Below are positions 42,716 to 56,200 of a stretch of 64,000 nucleotides of DNA, piece by piece. Every line of letters begins with the position of its first letter. Position 1 is the stretch's first letter. Source of the stretch: Reticulitermes lucifugus (lineage: Eukaryota; Arthropoda; Insecta; Blattodea; Rhinotermitidae); assembly GCA_026260175.1 (NCBI GenBank), contig JAKCWW010000074.1, positions 110,755 through 174,754 of the forward strand, written 5' to 3'. A model generated the notes under the pieces. That model was not told where the DNA came from. It saw only the letters and a list, made by a program, of their open reading frames with translations, and did no database searches. Both the position numbers and the translations under genes were made by a program.

Positions 42716-44453
42716 ACACAGAATGGTGTGCGAGTCAATGAAACCCGGAACAAAACATCCTTTCACATTAGCACACTGTTGATAAGTGCTGGTTGGTATA
42801 CTGTGAACATCCACCTCCTAAACATTCCTGAGGTAGGTTACTGCATGACAGCTTTACAAATGCATGACCATATCTTGGTAATGGTGCCCTTATGATGGGT
42901 TCTGTTTGTTACTGTAAGTAATGTAAGGATTACAGTCATGTGCTCTCAGAATTTCCACCATCTGTACTCAGTACTCGGGATGTAGTGAACCTTGAACAGC
43001 TGTGTGCATTAGTAATGGTTTCATAGATATGAAAAGAGCAAGCTGTGAAACTGGGTCACCTCATTCTCTCAACACAGACAACATAAAAGAACTAAGTAGT
43101 TTTTTTGTAAAAAGATGTACAGATTTTCTTGTAACAAGCAGATGGAACTGCCACTGTAATTATAATCAGTCATATTGTAAGTATTGTATGTCAATTGAAA
43201 ACAGCTGTAATTTTATTTTTTAAGTATAAAGTATTTTAATGCAATGTTAATTCACAACATGAAATTTGCTATTAATATAAAGAAAGTGGAAGTACCTTTG
43301 ATGGATATGCCAGAGAGGGTGCAGAATGTAAGCCTGTGTATGGAATAAATGTGGAAGCCATTATACTGTGTAACTGAAAGCATTCAATTTAACCATGTGG
43401 TAAACAATCCTTATCACCATATCCTGCATCTAAAATATGCTATGAACACAATTAAATATTCACTGTATTAGTTTTAGGAGCTCTGTGATTTGTACTCTGT
43501 GCCTTACGTGTGTGTGTATATGCCACCTGACATTGTAAAAGTGGGTGTTCACATCCTATAGCTAATGCTTCTAAAGCATATGATTTATGACCAAACATTC
43601 CTGCCAGTGCCGACGTGAGGGCTGGAAGCCGGTACAAATTACCGGGGCCCAGCGGTCAGGAAGGGGGCCCAGGGCCCGACTATGTTGCGTATGTTTTTGT
43701 CTTTATCAGTAGTATCATTCTATGTCCACTGTACAAATTAACCCTCTCAGACCAAGCCCAAGTCACTCTGCAACTGAGAGTCAGTCTTTCTGATTTAGTG
43801 TAAAGATTTTTAGCCAGTCCACCCTTGCTGGGTGGCCTGAAAATTTTTTCACCTGGCTCCGAATCCGCTCTCAGCAGTCCTGATTCCTGCATGTAATTTC
43901 TTTGTTTGTCAACTGTTACGATTATACAGCATCAATGATAGATGGATGAATACATGAGTATGGCACAGCCCAATTTCTTTCTTTATACTTGTTCAATTTA
44001 AAGATATTTCATGCTTACCCCTTTAAAGGACACATACAAATTTCAAAGGAGGCATTCATGTACAATTTTACCCACTGCTCTGGCATCTGCTTGGAAAAAT
44101 TAAAGGAACCCATAAAACACGGGATACCCAATAACCCAGCCAAGATTCAAGACAATCCTGCATACATTGTTGGTATCCTAGATCACCACATGACTGCTGT
44201 ACCTTCCCAAAATCCTAATTGCAGAGTAAACTATACATTTTGCAAAAGACTTCCATATAGGTACATCAGTTACATATGAAATAGGTATACTTGTTTAAAC
44301 ATTATGACAGGCGCCACAGTGACCCTTGCACCTCGACCATTTGCCAATCTTTCGTGCAACCCTGTTCACTTCAGCATTCAGAAGAGTCACCTGCTTTCAC
44401 AAATGGTGGTCCAAGTGCCTATAAGCCTGTAGTCAGTTGGTGGCCTGGCAAAT

Positions 44454-44571
44454 GCCAACAGCACATGGTGTTCCCAAGCAGTCACCCATCCAAGTACTAA
44501 CCACACTCAAGGTTGCTTACCCAAGGTGATCGGACAGGAACCGGTGTTGTCAACCTTGCACGGCCATTAGC
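44454..44571 (-). pseudogene. 5S rRNA-like copy, full length (118 nt)
   Basis: On the minus strand it reads GCTAATGGCCGTGCAAGG, then ACACCGGTTCCTGTCCGATC, GTGGTTAGTACTTGGATGGG and ends GTGCTGTTGGC, matching insect 5S rRNA along its length. Differences include TGGGTAAGCAACCTTGAGTG in place of the usual AAGTTAAGCAACGTCGGGCG, and the sequence after it is not a T-run terminator. So it is most likely a pseudogene or the head of a 5S-derived SINE rather than a working gene. Confidence 0.85.
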
Positions 44572-44862
44572 AATATGTATACTTACTACTAGTCTTACAC
44601 CAAACTAACCAAACTACTGTCAATTACTGAGGAGGTGAGCTCTGTTCGTGATCAGTGGTGGCACAGAATAGGATGCCAAAACTGGGAGTTTGGTGAGTCC
44701 AGTGTATTACAATTCAAAATATGTGATTTCAGTCGAGCACAGTTGATCTCTACAGTGTGCTGACTACCATGTGACAAATTTTATTGTACATTTAAGTCAT
44801 TACATCATGTTATGTAAGTCACTGTTACTGTGCAGCCAATGTTACATTTTCTGATGAGGTCC

Positions 44863-45096
44863 TTAACCCTTTAGCGATGAAGCGTAAACTGTTTAAATTA
44901 AAGAACCAATTTGTACCACTCAGTAAACACTTTTCATCTCCTTTATAAAAACCAACCAGTTTATGTTATATGGGGAAAAAGTCGTCGTTTGTTCTGAGAT
45001 AAGTACAAAACACATAAATACAGTGTGGGCAGACTGCATAATTTTTGAATATTAAACCTGTTGGTGCATCAAGTAACCAGTACGTTTTAAGGTTAA
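44863..45096. mobile_element. TTAA-ended MITE, uninterrupted copy
   Basis: Starts TTAACCCTTTAGCGATGAAG and ends TTTTAAGGTTAA; TTAA at both ends suggests a piggyBac-like target. The copy at 4219-4947 is the same element with an insertion. Confidence 0.7.
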
Positions 45097-45585
45097 ATTC
45101 CCCTTACCACCACAAGTAGAAGATGGACAGCAACCAGCAAGCCAAAGCTCAACCTGTCAGTAAGCATCTGTATATAATAATCTCAGTAATGAGTTTGTTG
45201 TGCAGAAAGTTTCTTTCAAGAAGACCCTTACATTGCATTTGTCAGTCACACAAAGGCAAGGTTCAGCCATGTGTGATGCAAATCAAGTTCTTAATGTAGC
45301 AGTGTCTATTGGCATGGTCATATACAACCACAACGAGTTACTATTACAATAATACAGGATCAACATGTCATACAGTGACATCCACATTAACATTTTTTTT
45401 TCTGGAACACAACATAAAAGGAAAACCATAAATGTAGCAAACGTCACACTGAGATATTATTACTAGTACTCTTTGAGTGGGGCAAGGCTGAATTTCTTGG
45501 TACTGCAGCTGCTTATGGGCCTACTACAGTAGCCTTGGATGACAGATGAATGAATATGAAACACTGGTAGAAGGATAACTTGGGG

Positions 45586-45607
45586 NNNNNNNNNNNNNNN
45601 NNNNNNN
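45586..45607. other. Assembly gap (22 N)
   Basis: Undetermined bases flanked by G runs, probably a collapsed or unresolved homopolymer stretch. Confidence 0.99.
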
Positions 45608-45897
45608 GGGGGGAGACTGAAGAACTTGAGAAAAAGCCTGCCCCAGGGTCACTTTGTCCACTAACATTCCCATATGGACTGTCCTGAGATTGAACATCAG
45701 CCTCTGCAGTGAGAAGCCAGTAACTAACCACCTGATCTACAGCATGACCAAATACTGACATAAGTAAATTACAGTTGTGACGACTACAATCTTATATTGT
45801 GAAACATATATGATGATGATTCTAGGGAATGCAATAAATAGCAACTCTGATTTATCTAGTTTAAGAAGCCAAGCATAATACAGTCTTCAGCCTAAAC

Positions 45898-45993
45898 CAG
45901 GGATGCACATATTTCAAAAAACTCTAGGAGTCACCTTAACTTTGAGGTGCCACTGTAAAAACCCAGCACCCGGGATTTGTGTACCCATGCCCT
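45898..45993. mobile_element. hAT-like MITE relic
   Basis: Diverged inverted relative of 2682-2847 (CAGGGATGCACATATTT at the left, GATTTGTGTACCCATGCCC at the right). Confidence 0.4.
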
Positions 45994-47053
45994 AAACATA
46001 TGGAGGATGTTCACTCTTCCAGAACAGGGCTTCACTGTGTGACTGCATATATTTACATTCAGTTATGTAAGGACATAAACACTAGACATAAATGTTCTAC
46101 AAATACAGTAGTATATTTTACAAGCAGGAAACATCATAAATTTTACAAATAGGAAACAGGACAGAATTTGTACTGTTCAATTCTTGTATTTCTACATGTC
46201 TTTCAGCTTCCAACTGTTTACGTACAACTAAACCTAAAAATCAAAAGAATGAAAACCACAATTATATCATAATGCATACAATGCCTATATATCTATATAC
46301 CAAATAGAAACATCTAAATTTACAGCATTTTATCCATCAACATTGTATTATACTATGTGTTATCTTAGTATACACTATAAGCAATAAATTGGTACATTTG
46401 GTGGCATTAAGGTAGTACGTAACTCTACAGCGACTTAGTCACCATTCATACCAATCACGAAAATCCATAATCTGATGCAAAAATTTATCAGGGGAAACAG
46501 ACAAAAGGCAGACACATACACAAGCACTTAGTGATACATAAGTCTGTATTTTCTCTAAAAAAGAGGGGCTACAAGGGGATTGTGGTGAAAATTCATTTAG
46601 CCATGTCAAGTCATCCCTACAGAACTGCCACGTCATTAATAATAATGTGTGATCTGTATTAAACATCACAAATTCATCTACATACACATATTTGATATAC
46701 TGAAGTTTCACAGGAAGTTAAATTTCTAAACAATGCAACATTTTGTGCATCATTTTCCAAAATGATAGTCTGTCAAAAAATTTCCGTTCTTATTTTCAGC
46801 AGTTTACTGCATTATCGCAAGATAACAGGCGTTACCCTTATCCTAGAAAATAACTTGGAACAGTCATGTTGGAAATACATACACTGCACAAAATTCAGTA
46901 ACATGAACTCATTAGAATTATCACAGAACTATTTCTAAGATTACACTGTCTTACAAAATTTAAGATATGGATTATTCTAAATATTTAGGTATGATTCTAA
47001 AAATCATACTTCAGATGAAAGTTGAATGTGATTTAAAAAAAGTTGTGGGCCAA

Positions 47054-47063
47054 TTTATTTATT
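47054..47063 (-). promoter_or_regulatory. Polyadenylation signal of GTF3C1 (two overlapping AATAAA)
   Basis: On the minus strand AATAAATAAA begins 30 bases after the GTF3C1 stop. The very short 3' UTR is an inference from this position. Confidence 0.7.
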
Positions 47064-47093
47064 AAATAACAATCAAATAACATTAATGCTTTC

Positions 47094-47218
47094 TTACCTT
47101 GTACTTAGAAAATCACGAGCATAAGCTTTGTCACCAATAAAATGGCCCAACCTCAGAACTGCATCTGGCTGTGGTTCTATGATAACTTTTGCCTCATCTT
47201 CTGTCCCATCTGCAGGGC
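47094..47218 (-). CDS. GTF3C1: GTF3C1 last exon: IIEPQPDAVLRLGHFIGD and stop
   Basis: Encodes PADGTEDEAKVIIEPQPDAV, LRLGHFIGDKAYARDFLSTR and stops with TAA (47094-47096). Human ends only 14 residues after the equivalent LRLG, supporting this stop. A gtaag overlaps the stop and could act as a donor, but AATAAA signals directly downstream favour a terminal exon. A second acceptor (ctgcag, exon from 47209 down) is possible. Confidence 0.87.
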
Positions 47219-50200
47219 CTACCAACACATAATAAGAACATGTGCTCTAGAAATGTTAAACTGTACATGGGAGCCTAACTCATACAGCCTACAGTTTTAA
47301 TGCAGACTTCCAATCCGACAATCCTGTGTTATTAATGTCATATCTAGGTAAAGTAATGGACTTTAATATGAGTCAGTCTTTATTCTTGTTTTGTCTTCAT
47401 TAAGTCCCATTTGTTTTAACATAAGACATACGGCAATTTCTACTCACTCAGACTCACGATGGATGGTTTTGAAAAGAGCGTTGTCCTACATGATTTCTTC
47501 ACCACTGACAGCTTCACACATTCCAGCATTTGCAGTATCTATAAGTAAGAAAAACAAATCTGCTAAAGTGTCAATATTGACTGCTACTGACCAAATTCAA
47601 ATTTTACCAACAGTCTTTAAATTAATCATTCCGAGTGATGAGATTATGCTTTTTCTTTTTTTAACCAACATTTGCACATACTCGTACACTATATATATAT
47701 ATATAGTTTCTTAATTCCTCCTAAATGTTTCGGCGGCCACCTGCCATCGTCAGGGAGCATAAACACCAATATATTTAAAAAATAATAAAATATGATAAGA
47801 TACAATAGTGATACTAATTGTATCATATCAGTTTCCTCAGCTATACTCAAAGGATGAAAAAAAAACAGCACAATAATGTATGCATAGTTAATAATTCTTA
47901 TATATTTGGCATGTTGTATTGTTGTTGTTAGTTGCTCATCAGCATACAAACATCTAGCATTTTTCTTCATCCGCAGTGGATTTAGTCCCTGTATTATGCA
48001 ATGTAGCATCCTGTGTAGGAGGTGGTTTTTGTAGTGGTCTGTCACCTCCTACACAGAGCACTACACTACATAATACAGGCATCAGATCCCACTCTTTCAC
48101 ACCAAATCTGTAGGTACGTTTACAATCTATATCTACACCAAATTTCAAATGCTTAGTCCCAGCGATTCATTAGTTATCACCAACAGACTGAAGGCCAAAT
48201 CCTTATTTAATTCAGTAGCCACCAGCAGTCCAAGAAAAGTGTATTGCTTAGATCCTGCACATGGAGGCAGCAAGCTCCTCTGAAATGTTGGTAGCTATTT
48301 ACCAATTGACATGGCATCATATACTAGATGACCTGAATCTTCAACACATATTCTGGCATGAACTATATGTGAAGTACAGCTCTACAAGGAAGTCTTATCC
48401 TAACAGTTTTCTCACCCAGAAAAGGTAGTTCCCAATGTCTCAGGAGAAACTAGTAAAAAGTAAAGGTAACATTATCCCTGTCTATGCCATGATGACATAT
48501 ACGGGGAGCAAAGGTATAGCTCCACTCATTCTTAACCTCGGTGCCAGATGGAGGTGAATGGTCAACTTCACACTGTAGCTGCTGCACCCTAGAAAAGAAC
48601 CCCAGTACCCATTGAATAAGGGGCTAGGTGGGCCCCAAAGATGGTCTGACCGTTTTAGAGGAGAGAAAAATATGTCTCTGCTGGTATTTGAACCGCAGAC
48701 CATCCAGCTTGTGGCCTAGTCACTCAACCAACTATGCTATCCCAGCTTGTAAGGAACAACTACTTCAACATTTAAAGTAACCTCTTCTTGATCATTTACC
48801 TCTTTCTAAGATTTAAATTACCAGTAGTTCTCCATCCCTACATTTCACTGTACATTAATATAATGCGTTCAGCATCTTCCAGCCTGCACAAGCAGAGTAC
48901 AAAATATTCCTAGCTACACCATTGCATTATTTCAGTCTCCGAAACCTCAAGTCTTCACAAAACCACACCCTTCTTTTTGACTCACATTACACACTCAATA
49001 TATTCTTCCCTGTTCCAGTTTATCTTCATGCTAGACTTATAATCTAAGGCCTGTTTGATTCTGTTCACCCAAATGCTTGTTATATATCAGCAGCATACAA
49101 AACATGATTATCTTGCACTCATTACCTCGATTAGCTCCCTGACTTGGTATGGCTGCAATGCTGGACTGAAGTACTCTGCTATGCTTCTGATCGAGACGCC
49201 AGGTGAGTACATGCAATGGCCTAGAACTGACCCCAGCATGCGGTCAAGGACCCGCCTGTTGAGAGATCCATCCACTCGCACCCACGGTCTGATTGCCACA
49301 TTTATCTTCTTGGTACCACTAGTCAATGACATAACACATAAACCGTGGGGAAAAGAAAGAAAGAAGAAGAAAAGAAAGACCAAAGACCTCCTATAAATGT
49401 AAAGTAAATAAATCGAAAAGAATTTTTGAAAAACATTTGAAGACTTTTAAGTTAATGTTTCATTTTTATCAACCTAACACAACACTACTTTTTGTGTGCA
49501 CTAGAATACTTGTTCAGTCTTGCAACATGTTTCAGAAAGTTATGTTGCCATCATGAGGTGATATGTGGTATGTGTGCCGCAATTCACTATTTTGTGTAGA
49601 ACTTCACGTATGTAAAAAAAATTCCTGAAACATGTAGCACGACTGAACAAGTACTCTACTGAATACACATAACAGAATGCTATTAGACAGAAATAAAATA
49701 TTAACATTACTTATCAAGTGCAATATGACACAAGAACATTTAACTTTAAATCAGGTAACATTACTAAAGGGAGAATCTAAAATCATTAGAACTAACAAGA
49801 TTCAAATTTTTTAACATACGAACAATTGATATTCAAACTGCTGCAGAGGTCAAAGTGGTTTTCGTTTAGTACATGTATTGAAGACTGTAACTAGACTGAA
49901 GCACTGTCAAAATTTCTTTGCATTCACCCCTGTTCATATACATTTAACACTGCTGACTGTAACAGTTGATGTTTTAACACACCAAGATCACATATCAGAG
50001 TTTTGAATACATTGCCTCAATTAGTTATTAATACTAGTTATTTTGTACTTTGGGAGGCCTATATCTATACAGTACATTCATTCGGTGCAAATAATTTATA
50101 GCGTTTTTTTAAATTTTAAACAAATTTAGACATCCTATTGTAATATTATTAAGGAAGGTATTATATTACCTGTCAGTTCCTAAACAAGTGTGTTGTGATT

Positions 50201-53200
50201 CATGGATTATATAATACATTCCTCAATTTATAGCCTTTAACAAATTACATTTTACTTGTAAGACTTCAGAAAGCTGTCAGTTTCAAACAGACCCATCACC
50301 TTAGTAAATAATAGCTGCTTATCCTAATGACAGGTTTCTTATGTACAGACACTCCTTGACTGAGGCAATACAGGTAGTTCTCATTTTACGCCAGGGTTAC
50401 ATTCCTGAAAAACATCGTGCAAATCGAACACAAAATTCCCATTTAAAACAATGTATTTCCTGGAAGTTAGGGGACTGACAACCTCATCCTATATAGTGTA
50501 TGACTATAGCACTAGTGGATATATGGACCTGTAGAGTATATATGTACTGTCTATACAGTATATATACATTTCTATACAGTATACATACATTTCTATACAA
50601 TATATTTATTTCTAATGCAATAAAAATGTAAGAGACTCACATCCATAATTTTTTGGTACGGTTCATTCGGATAGGACTGTGGTAGACTTGCTACACAAAC
50701 AAACACTTTAGCTCCTGACTTAGCATTTCCTTTAATTCTATCAGCATTATCATGAATTGTATGTATGCTACTATTAGCAAGTCTAACATTATGGCATATA
50801 TCAACAATTCGTTCACCTTTTACAAGTCAGCTTATTACGTCTATTTTCTCTTCAATACCGATCGTCTTTTGCCAATTTTTCATTTGGATTGCACTAGGTG
50901 ATGCAGATTTACGTTTCTCACCCATATTGGTAAGAAAAGCCAACACCGGTAAAGAGGAAACTAAATGAGCCGCGTGATTCTATCACCAACGTAATTAATC
51001 CATACACGTGACTGATGGCATGACAGTGACATCACTTCCTGCTAGCCTCCTACAGAAGATAAGCACGACCAGGGATCGTCTATGCCAAATTGCGTTAAAG
51101 TGAAAATTATCGCGTAAATTCGAAAAATGGTGTAAATTTGCAAGTCACGTTAAAGCGAAATCGTGCAAAATGAAATCGCGTAGAACGAGAACTACCTGTA
51201 GTTACGTTCTGGAAGGTCTGGCACAAGTTGGAACTGAGTATACATATGGTCAAACTGGATTTTTATTGTACCATGCTCTTATCCAACCATGGTCAGATAT
51301 GGTACCTTAGACAAAATAACCTTATGAACCATGGTCAGGCATGATAGCGAACATGTTAAATTCACTCACCTTGTGGCGTAGACATCAAATATCAAATTTC
51401 AACAAGATCCATGAAGAAGTTTTAATGATGAAGCATGAGGATAGACATACATAATCTCATCATTATGCATTCATTTTATGGATATTGTAAAAAGAAAACC
51501 AAATATAAGATAATATGACCACTATGGCATAAGAATAAGTTCTTCCTTACCTCAAATGTAGGTTATGCACAGCTCGTTCCACCTCCCGAGCAGTAGCAAG
51601 CAATCTCTGACGCCTCCAAGCACGTATCCGTTCATGTGTCTTTCCAGACTGTTTCTCAGAAGTATCATCGCTGTCCTGAGGTGCCACATTTATTACAGCT
51701 TCCTGTGGTGGAGGCACGTGTTTCTCACGTTCCAATCGCAGCAGCTTGTATGAATGCACAAGCCATGGTTTCATGTACATATGATATATATAATGAACAG
51801 TTGTCACACCTGAACGATACAATATCCGGGACTTAGTCAGTAATGCGAGGACCTCAGCCAATGACATTACAGACTCAGGTTTTCGAAACTTCTTCTGCAA
51901 GAAAAAAATTAATGTACATGAAAAAAATCTTCATTTTTGTAAAATTATTGATGGCCATGTAGGAGTTCATAACATCTGTGTCAGAGGACCATGCTTTAAC
52001 TTAACCCATCTATTTCCAAGCCTATACATCAAGAATACAACAAAACTCTTGAGACAACTGCAAACTTGTAACACACAGCTGTCACACCAGAATGGTACAA
52101 CATCCAGGATCTGGTTCATTATACAAGGACTTCAAGCAATGACAGCTTGGATTTGGACCCGTGGGAATCATTCTACATGAAAACATACTGGCGTTCATAC
52201 ACACTGTTTAATTTTATTTTCCTTATTTTAGCCAGGATAGTTCAGTCAGTATAGTGGCTAGGCTATGCGCTGGACATCTGAGAAATCATCATTGTCCTAC
52301 TTGCCTGTCTTCTGCTAATAATTCTTAAACCAGCTGACAGTCTTCACAAAACTTGGTATTCATATCATACACATTGAAGTCACTCCACCTATGTACTTTT
52401 TGATTTACCATCATCAATAATGCCAGTAAGGCAGCCATACACACTTCTGCAGTGGGAAGGATACTACACTAAAAGCATGGTCATGAAAGTTTGTGTGCTA
52501 ACAGATCTTGGAAAAATATTCAACTTTTATTAAGGTACTTTTCTGCAGAATTAAAGAAAAGAAGCGTGGAAACACAAAATGTATACTTCCATATGAAATA
52601 TTCTCTTATATGTTAGCGATTACAAATGTGAAAATGGTAGAAGTATAAACCATGTTTCTCCACATGACAAGCTAAGAAGCCTCCAAGCATATTTTATAAA
52701 CACAATTTTAAACATACATAAAATAACACTGAAAGTCACAACCATCAGAAGGTGAAACAGCAGACAACAGTCACAAATATAAAACATATGGACAAAACTG
52801 CACTGAGAACAGAAGCAACAATTACATTATTAAATTATTTCACCTCACCCTTATCTCCTTCATTGTAGCTCCAACCTCTTTCTTTTCCATAACATAGGTT
52901 ATGATGTCTTTAGCCTTTTTCAAATCTAAATCTGTTGCCCCAGACGAAATGAATGCACTTTCGACTTCCTCCTCTGTTACGTCTTCATCAGACACCACAA
53001 GGTTGCTGTGAAGCATTACTTTGTATTAATCACATTGAACACTCTTTGGAAAACAGCCGATAATTATTTGGCTGATCAAAAATGTGTGCATTTATGGAAA
53101 CAAAATGTCCATTACCAAATCCATAAAAACCTGCCACAAAAACTTACTCTAAGCCAGTCAAATCCAGTCCAGATTTTCAAAACTTTGTCTTCCAGTCAGT

Positions 53201-56200
53201 CCAATTTAATATTAACTTCACAACCTACACTTCTGCCTCCCACATTCTCTCTTTCCATGAGGTTTCTCAGCCAAAATTTTGCATGCATTTTTTTACTGCA
53301 CATCCATATGTGCAGACCATCTCATATGCCCTGAATATATCACATAAGCTACATTAGCTAAGATTACAAATTATGAAACTCATCACATTGTCTCCATGCC
53401 CATTAGAGCCCTTTGTCACCAGAATTAAATGCCTAATTAATGAGAGCCTAGACACCCTCTTATTCAATGGGTATCTGGGTTCCTTCCTGGGGGTAAAGTA
53501 GCCGAAGCGTAAAGCTGACTTCTGAACTCCATCTAGTGCAGAGTTAAAAATGGGAGGAACAATACCTCTAGCCCCCTATTTGCGTTCATGGTATGGAGAG
53601 CAAAAGCTTTTACAATGTTTAAATTCCTCCTATCTCACATCTCAGGCCCACAATCAAACCAATATTTAAATGCCTGTCCCGAGCCCAGGACACGTGATGG
53701 TGAAGGGTTAAACAGTAAACTTCCTTGCTAAAAATCTGAATTTTGTCTCACAGTTTTAGTATATCCAGAGTTTTTGCAAAGAGAAGAGATTTTCTTTTCT
53801 TTTTTACCCTAGTTAATCCACAGTTTAACACTTCCATACGTACAGGTATGTTAAACATGGAAGATTCCTATAATGGATGTTATTCTACAGTGCTGACTGA
53901 AACAGCAATTCACCACTATTAATTTTGAATGTTTATACATTACATGTGCTCTGTGCTAATGTAAAGTAAAGGAAAGCTGTCCCTTGCATGACATGAAGGC
54001 ACATGGGGCACTGGAGGTATAGCTCCACTCATGTTTACCTACAGCACTAGATGGAGGTAAGTGGTCAGCCTCACACACCACCTGCTTTGCCCCCCAGTAT
54101 CCACTCAATAGGAGGCTGGGTGGGCACCAGAGACAGCTTTAACAACAACTCTTACCGCTTCCAGGAATCAAACCACAGTTCTTCAGTCATCCAGCCCATA
54201 GTCCGATCACAATAATGACTATGCTATCCAAATGTACAGATAAAAATGTCTTCTTTCACTATCAAATATACACTAAAATTTCACTTCAACTTCCCAATCA
54301 TAATTATGTTCCTCCATACTTACAACATAGAAAAAACTTAAGCTAATTTCAACAGATCACATTTTCTATTATAGCTTCTAGTGCAGTAAATCAAATAACT
54401 AAATGTATGCAAATATAATCAGCAGTCAATTTTTGGGGATTAGTTTCTTATAAAATGGTGTAAATTTCTTTCAGGTAAAAGCAAAGCAGTTACACTTTAC
54501 ACACAGTAACAGGACCTACACTTACCTGATGATTTTTTCCAGCACTTTCTTTGTCTCTTTGGATGTAATGGGCAAGAAGCTCTCAGGCACATGTCGTTCA
54601 ATATCCTCAACTGACAGTGTAGTAACATGAGCATTCTCATTTCCATCAGTGTTTTCAATTTCACTTTCAGAAATTTGGACATCTACAACATGCTGTCCAT
54701 CTTGATCAGCCCCTTTATCTTCTTTCAAAGCATGTCCTCCTTCCACATTTTCCTTCTGATTCTCACACACTGTGTCCAATACAGTGTCTTCTTTATCCTG
54801 AGCAGATGGGTCAATGATCATACCTTCTACTTCTATATTTCTGTGGGGCTCATTGTTTGAGGAACAGTTCCCATTTTGGATTCTACTTGCCAAATCTTCT
54901 TGCTGTTTACTGCTACATACTTCTTGTCTGGCATCAACTGACGGTTCACAAAACGCAGGTCTGTCACACTGTTCCATAGTACATTCAGCCTGACTCACTT
55001 CAACTGTCTTGTCAGGTGACACTTTGCTGAATGTGGCGTTCTGATCTATGTCCACTTGGAATGGACTTTGCTTGTTTTCATTACTATCAGATTCACTGCC
55101 CATTACGTCTGACATACATGGTTTACCACTGGAAGGAGGCTTCATCTTGCAATAAACTTTGCATGAGTTCACAACGAAAAAATCATGAGCATGTTGTTTT
55201 TCACCTAACATGGCATCTCCAAGTTCTTCCCGCATCATGTAGAGGGCTATTCTTGTTGCTGCCCGTGCAATGGCAGTCTGCTGGTTTACATTAGTTGAAT
55301 GTTCCTCCACGTCTTCTGCTGTATCCAGCTCATAATCATCTGGGTCACCATCCTCTTGATCAGCACCTGTATCCTTTGATCCTGATGGTAAGTCTCCTTC
55401 CTTGGACCAAACTCCTGCTCCAACCAGGTCCATGTATGGTCTCTTGAAGATAAGTGATGATGTGGCAAGTTCTTTTCCAACCTTATATAACTGCAGAATG
55501 TCACGATACCTCTGAAAATAATGTGAGACTGGTACATGTAAAAAAAACTCACTACAATAAAATACCTAACTTAACTAATGAAACAAATATTTGTTAAGTC
55601 CATAGCAAAACACAATATATCTACTTGAGCCCTGATCTCTATATAAAGAATCCCCATACAGTATGGAACCAAACATCTGGCTTTTTCTACCAGTATATCA
55701 ACATACACTATTTTATTCTACACAACACGCAAGTGAGGCCATGTGCACTTGAACCAGTACATTGCATGTCAGAAAACAAATCTGAAGCTATGTATTCAGT
55801 AGCAATGAAATCATTCAACTGTTTTCCCAACAAAGATTTTTCACAATTTTCTTCAGTAACTCCAAGGAAATTCCATGATAGTAGCATTAAAATAATATAT
55901 GATACTTCAACCACCATCCCTATCATATCACCATTAATAATCACCTTGGGACACTGGAAACACCATAACCTCAAAAGCTGATACAAAACCCAACACAGCG
56001 TCACTGTTTGCTCAGTGCAATTTGTGATGGTATGTCAAGGGTGGTGGCATATCAAAATACTGTATATGATTATGGAGAGATAAGAATTTCTACTCTAGCA
56101 AAGCATTTTACTGAATTTCACCCAAAACGGACAATAAATGTGAAAAGTACAGATACAAATTCATTTGTATCTAAAAATGTACATCCCCTATAAACAATAC

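Larger units (their letters stand above)
36045..47053. other. Region between the ends of ptc and GTF3C1
   Basis: Starts with the ptc 3' UTR, whose end is not clear: ATTAAA occurs at 37639-37644 and AATAAA at 39547-39552. The rest is AT-rich with the repeats listed, one unknown base at 40879 and a gap at 45586-45607. No further protein gene was recognised; open frames are short and unlike known proteins. Confidence 0.65.

Noticed and set aside
46439-46711. Minus-strand frame ending ..MDFRDWYEW considered as the last GTF3C1 exon
   Set aside because: Human GTF3C1 also ends in a Trp-rich tail, but joining requires poor or out-of-frame acceptors. The stop at 47094 plus AATAAA gives a simpler end.
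49055-49396. Plus-strand 113-codon frame
   Set aside because: Shadow of the minus-strand GTF3C1 exon at 49126-49318.
55625-55981. 118-codon plus-strand frame
   Set aside because: Intron of GTF3C1 with no homology; opposite-strand frame equally open.
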